From Paracoccaceae bacterium (GTDB taxonomy: Bacteria; Pseudomonadota; Alphaproteobacteria; Rhodobacterales; Rhodobacteraceae): a stretch of DNA of 64,000 nucleotides. The first letter of the stretch is position 1; every line of letters starts with the position of its first letter. The translations under genes and the position numbers were made by a program. This document shows, in pieces, positions 62,280-64,000 of the stretch. The notes beneath the pieces are model-generated. The model saw nothing but the letters and a program-made list of their open reading frames with translations. It was not told the DNA's origin and did no database searches. The DNA lies in NCBI GenBank assembly GCA_020628545.1, contig JAHDEX010000013.1, forward strand, positions 17,559 through 81,558. Direction: 5' to 3'.

Positions 62280-62759
62280 GTGAAACTCCTTCGGCTTGCT
62301 GAAAGGCCCGATCTCGCGAAGCAAACGGCAGACCTCATGAGCACGGTCTGGCCTCAACACTATGGCCCCGCGGGTCGCGGTGATGCGGCCGAAGACATCG
62401 TCCGCCGCATCGCGGACGATCGTGCTGCGATCATTCTGAAAGGCACCAGTGTTATTGGCACGGTGGCCTTGGACAGCGTCTCTTTCGGATCCGATGGGGA
62501 GGGACCATGGCTCGTCGGGCTTTGCACTGATCCTGCGTTTCGGGGCCGAGGAATCGGGACAACTTTGGCCACATGGGCGATGGGTCGGGCCCGCACGGAT
62601 GGTCACCCGTCGCTATTCACAACGACGCGTGACGCAAAAAGCATTATGAAGCGGCTCGGTTGGCACAAGGTGCGCCGCGTGACCGACCAGAGCGGGAGCT
62701 GGTCGGTCTGGAAAGTCGATCTTTCAATGCCGCTTGGGGGTCAGGGCGCTGGAACATAG
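62280..62759 (+). CDS. GNAT-family N-acetyltransferase
   Basis: 159 residues from GTG 62280 (CGGAGC upstream). The acetyl-CoA-binding segment VGLCTDPAFRGRGIGTTLAT holds the Q/RxxGxG/A-type motif. Substrate unknown. Its 3' end overlaps the convergent secreted protein by 19 bases. Confidence 0.85.
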   Translation: MKLLRLAERPDLAKQTADLMSTVWPQHYGPAGRGDAAEDIVRRIADDRAAIILKGTSVIGTVALDSVSFGSDGEGPWLVGLCTDPAFRGRGIGTTLATWAMGRARTDGHPSLFTTTRDAKSIMKRLGWHKVRRVTDQSGSWSVWKVDLSMPLGGQGAGT

Positions 62760-63988
62760 TGTTCTAACACCATCCGAACTGGCGCTGATCCCGAGTCTTC
62801 GAGTTGTTTGATTCCGATAATGTAATTGCCCGGCTGCACGCGAGCCGCAATCAGACTGTCGAACCCGTCGCCATAGTCATCGTTGAGTCCAATCTTGCGG
62901 CCCAGATCATCGTAGGCCACCAGCCAGGTGTCAGCTTCGCCCGTAACCGCGACCGCTTCGGCCAGAAGCAGGCCGCTCGACGACATTGTGATGCTATACC
63001 ATTGAGTGTTCGCGGTCGTATTGAGGTCGACCAGTTGACGGCGTTCGAGCGTGCCAAGGTCAGTGATTGTGTAGCTGCCATCGAGCGGTGGCGCCACATC
63101 GCCGTTATTGATCTGATCGCGCAGCGCCGCCGCGGGATCGAAGACGCTGACTGAGGTTGTGATGGGGAGTGAATTGTCATTCACCGCACTGATCTGGATG
63201 CAATAGTCGCCAGCGGGCAGCGGATCGTCAAAGTCGATCTGCGCGTTCAGACCGTCAAAGTCATCGTTCTCACTCAGGTAGGTTTCCGCGCTGTCGAAAA
63301 CGGTCATGACCGGGTCTGCGTCTTCGTTCTCAGCTTTCAGGGTCACCGCAGTCGGCGCGTCGAGCGAAAACGACCAGAACCCCGTTTCGTCGACCGATGC
63401 CGTTCCGGTTAGTCCCCCGTCGGCCAGAAGGCCGTCAAGCGGTCGCGCTGTCGCGCAGCTTCCGCTGTCTGCATCGCTAACGGTCTCGGGTGAGGTAGTC
63501 GTGGTTGCCGCTGTACCGGTATCGACGCCTTCTGTCAGCGGCTCCTGATCGGTCCGCGCCACGCGCACAAAAGATGTCATTGGAGAGCCGTCATAGCTGC
63601 GCACCGCAACGCAATAGGTGCCAGGGTCGAGCGGGGCTTCTGCGCGTGCGGCACCGCCGCCGCCGCTGTCATCGTCGGAAATGATGATCGCGCCATTGCT
63701 GTCAAAGACGTCAATTTGCGGATCGCCCGCGCCGCGGCCCTGCGCCTCAATCCGAACTTCGGCCGGCGCGGATAGGTTGAAGAGGGCGACATACTCATTT
63801 CCACCGAGCACCAAAGCCATCTGCTCTTGCACGTCCACAGAGGTCGACACGTCGGACGTATCCTCGCTGCCGCCGATCCATTGGCCACCCGCACCCATGC
63901 CGCCGCAAACGTCCTGGGCAAATGCAGGAGAGGCTATCGCGAGGGTCGCGAATGTCAGGGCTGAGGTGGAAAAACGAAGATTGCGCAT
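62741..63988 (-). CDS. Secreted protein with repeated PPC-type beta domains
   Basis: 415 residues with a signal peptide (about 1-24, cut near AFA-QD). Three or four repeats of a beta-sandwich unit: segments VFDSNGAIIISDDDSGGGGA, LDPGTYCVAVRSYDG, VFDSAETYLSENDDFDG and LPAGDYCIQISAV, and a final YGDGFDSLIAARVQPGNYII, look like bacterial pre-peptidase C-terminal domains. No peptidase or other catalytic domain is present. It may be a surface or secreted adhesion or regulatory protein. Only 12 bases of upstream sequence remain in the window. Confidence 0.78.
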   Translation of the reverse strand: MRNLRFSTSALTFATLAIASPAFAQDVCGGMGAGGQWIGGSEDTSDVSTSVDVQEQMALVLGGNEYVALFNLSAPAEVRIEAQGRGAGDPQIDVFDSNGAIIISDDDSGGGGAARAEAPLDPGTYCVAVRSYDGSPMTSFVRVARTDQEPLTEGVDTGTAATTTTSPETVSDADSGSCATARPLDGLLADGGLTGTASVDETGFWSFSLDAPTAVTLKAENEDADPVMTVFDSAETYLSENDDFDGLNAQIDFDDPLPAGDYCIQISAVNDNSLPITTSVSVFDPAAALRDQINNGDVAPPLDGSYTITDLGTLERRQLVDLNTTANTQWYSITMSSSGLLLAEAVAVTGEADTWLVAYDDLGRKIGLNDDYGDGFDSLIAARVQPGNYIIGIKQLEDSGSAPVRMVLEHYVPAP

Positions 63989-64000
63989 CGGTCTGTTCCT

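Noticed and set aside
1..64000. tRNA genes, CRISPR arrays, insertion sequences, prophage or toxin-antitoxin genes
   Set aside because: The intergenic spaces are short; no cloverleaf with a TTCGA-type arm, no regular direct repeats and no transposase or integrase motifs were found.

Overview
The window comes from a moderately GC-rich alphaproteobacterium of the order Rhodobacterales (Roseobacter/Rhodobacter relatives), and one able to make bacteriochlorophyll. This rests on a chlorophyllide reductase-puf operon, a bchG-pucC-bchP-idi operon, flagellar genes flgEKLI, osmoregulated periplasmic glucan genes, and two copies of an intergenic hairpin repeat with a layout common in this order. No tRNA, rRNA, CRISPR array, transposase or phage gene was seen.

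Layout. (1) 1-10549 is one arm of a photosynthesis gene cluster: bchY (5' end cut by the window), bchZ, pufQBALM and pufX on the + strand, facing bchG, a PucC/LhaA-type carrier, bchP, idi and a LysR gene on the - strand. Two TGT-N12-ACA boxes (the PpsR/CrtJ pattern) lie upstream of bchG. The phototrophy genes stop at that point. (2) 10699-15908: an NAD-binding/DoxX-type fusion with a small membrane partner, then four overlapping genes (unknown protein, TPR protein, DUF6165, FkbM methyltransferase) that look like surface or flagellar glycan modification. (3) 15993-21815: a MotB-like stator protein, then flgE, flgK, flgL, flgI. (4) 21802-25050 (- strand): an Hsp70-like ATPase, TrhO and an AbrB-type membrane protein. 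(5) 25164-29305 (+): a small kinase-like ATPase, nicotinamidase, then a tight run of exported proteins (two related C-x3-C proteins, a SCO1-like protein, a rhodanese and an esterase). (6) 29446-35451 (-): opgC-opgG-opgH and an upstream TPR protein. (7) 35599-39819 (-): a DMT permease, DUF302, a ThDP enzyme and a class III CoA-transferase. (8) 40009-47880: a lipoprotein, TerB-like and membrane proteins, a WYL regulator, nicotinate phosphoribosyltransferase, and a DEAD-box helicase with a basic tail. (9) 47966-49943: a frameshifted polysaccharide pyruvyl transferase divergent from a glycosyltransferase. (10) 49977-56748 (-): malonyl-CoA synthetase, ArfB, a possible leader RNA, a queuosine-precursor transporter, a phytase-esterase-like protein, MepA, an MFS carrier and a thioesterase. 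(11) 56884-63988: YggT, a large formate dehydrogenase alpha subunit, small and secreted proteins, an AMP-ligase, a GNAT acetyltransferase and a secreted multi-domain protein.

How it works together. The first 10.5 kb encodes late bacteriochlorophyll steps (chlorophyllide reduction, geranylgeranyl side-chain attachment and reduction, IPP/DMAPP supply) plus the LH1-RC core proteins. The middle is mostly cell-envelope work: flagellum, glycans, periplasmic glucans and periplasmic redox proteins. The rest is housekeeping and accessory metabolism, including NAD salvage, tRNA/queuosine functions, ribosome rescue and formate oxidation. The two least explained parts are the exported cysteine-protein/SCO/rhodanese run at 26398-29305, and the RNA-like stretch at 52029-52200 between the queuosine transporter and arfB, which has a perfect Shine-Dalgarno sequence, a mini-ORF and a strong terminator.
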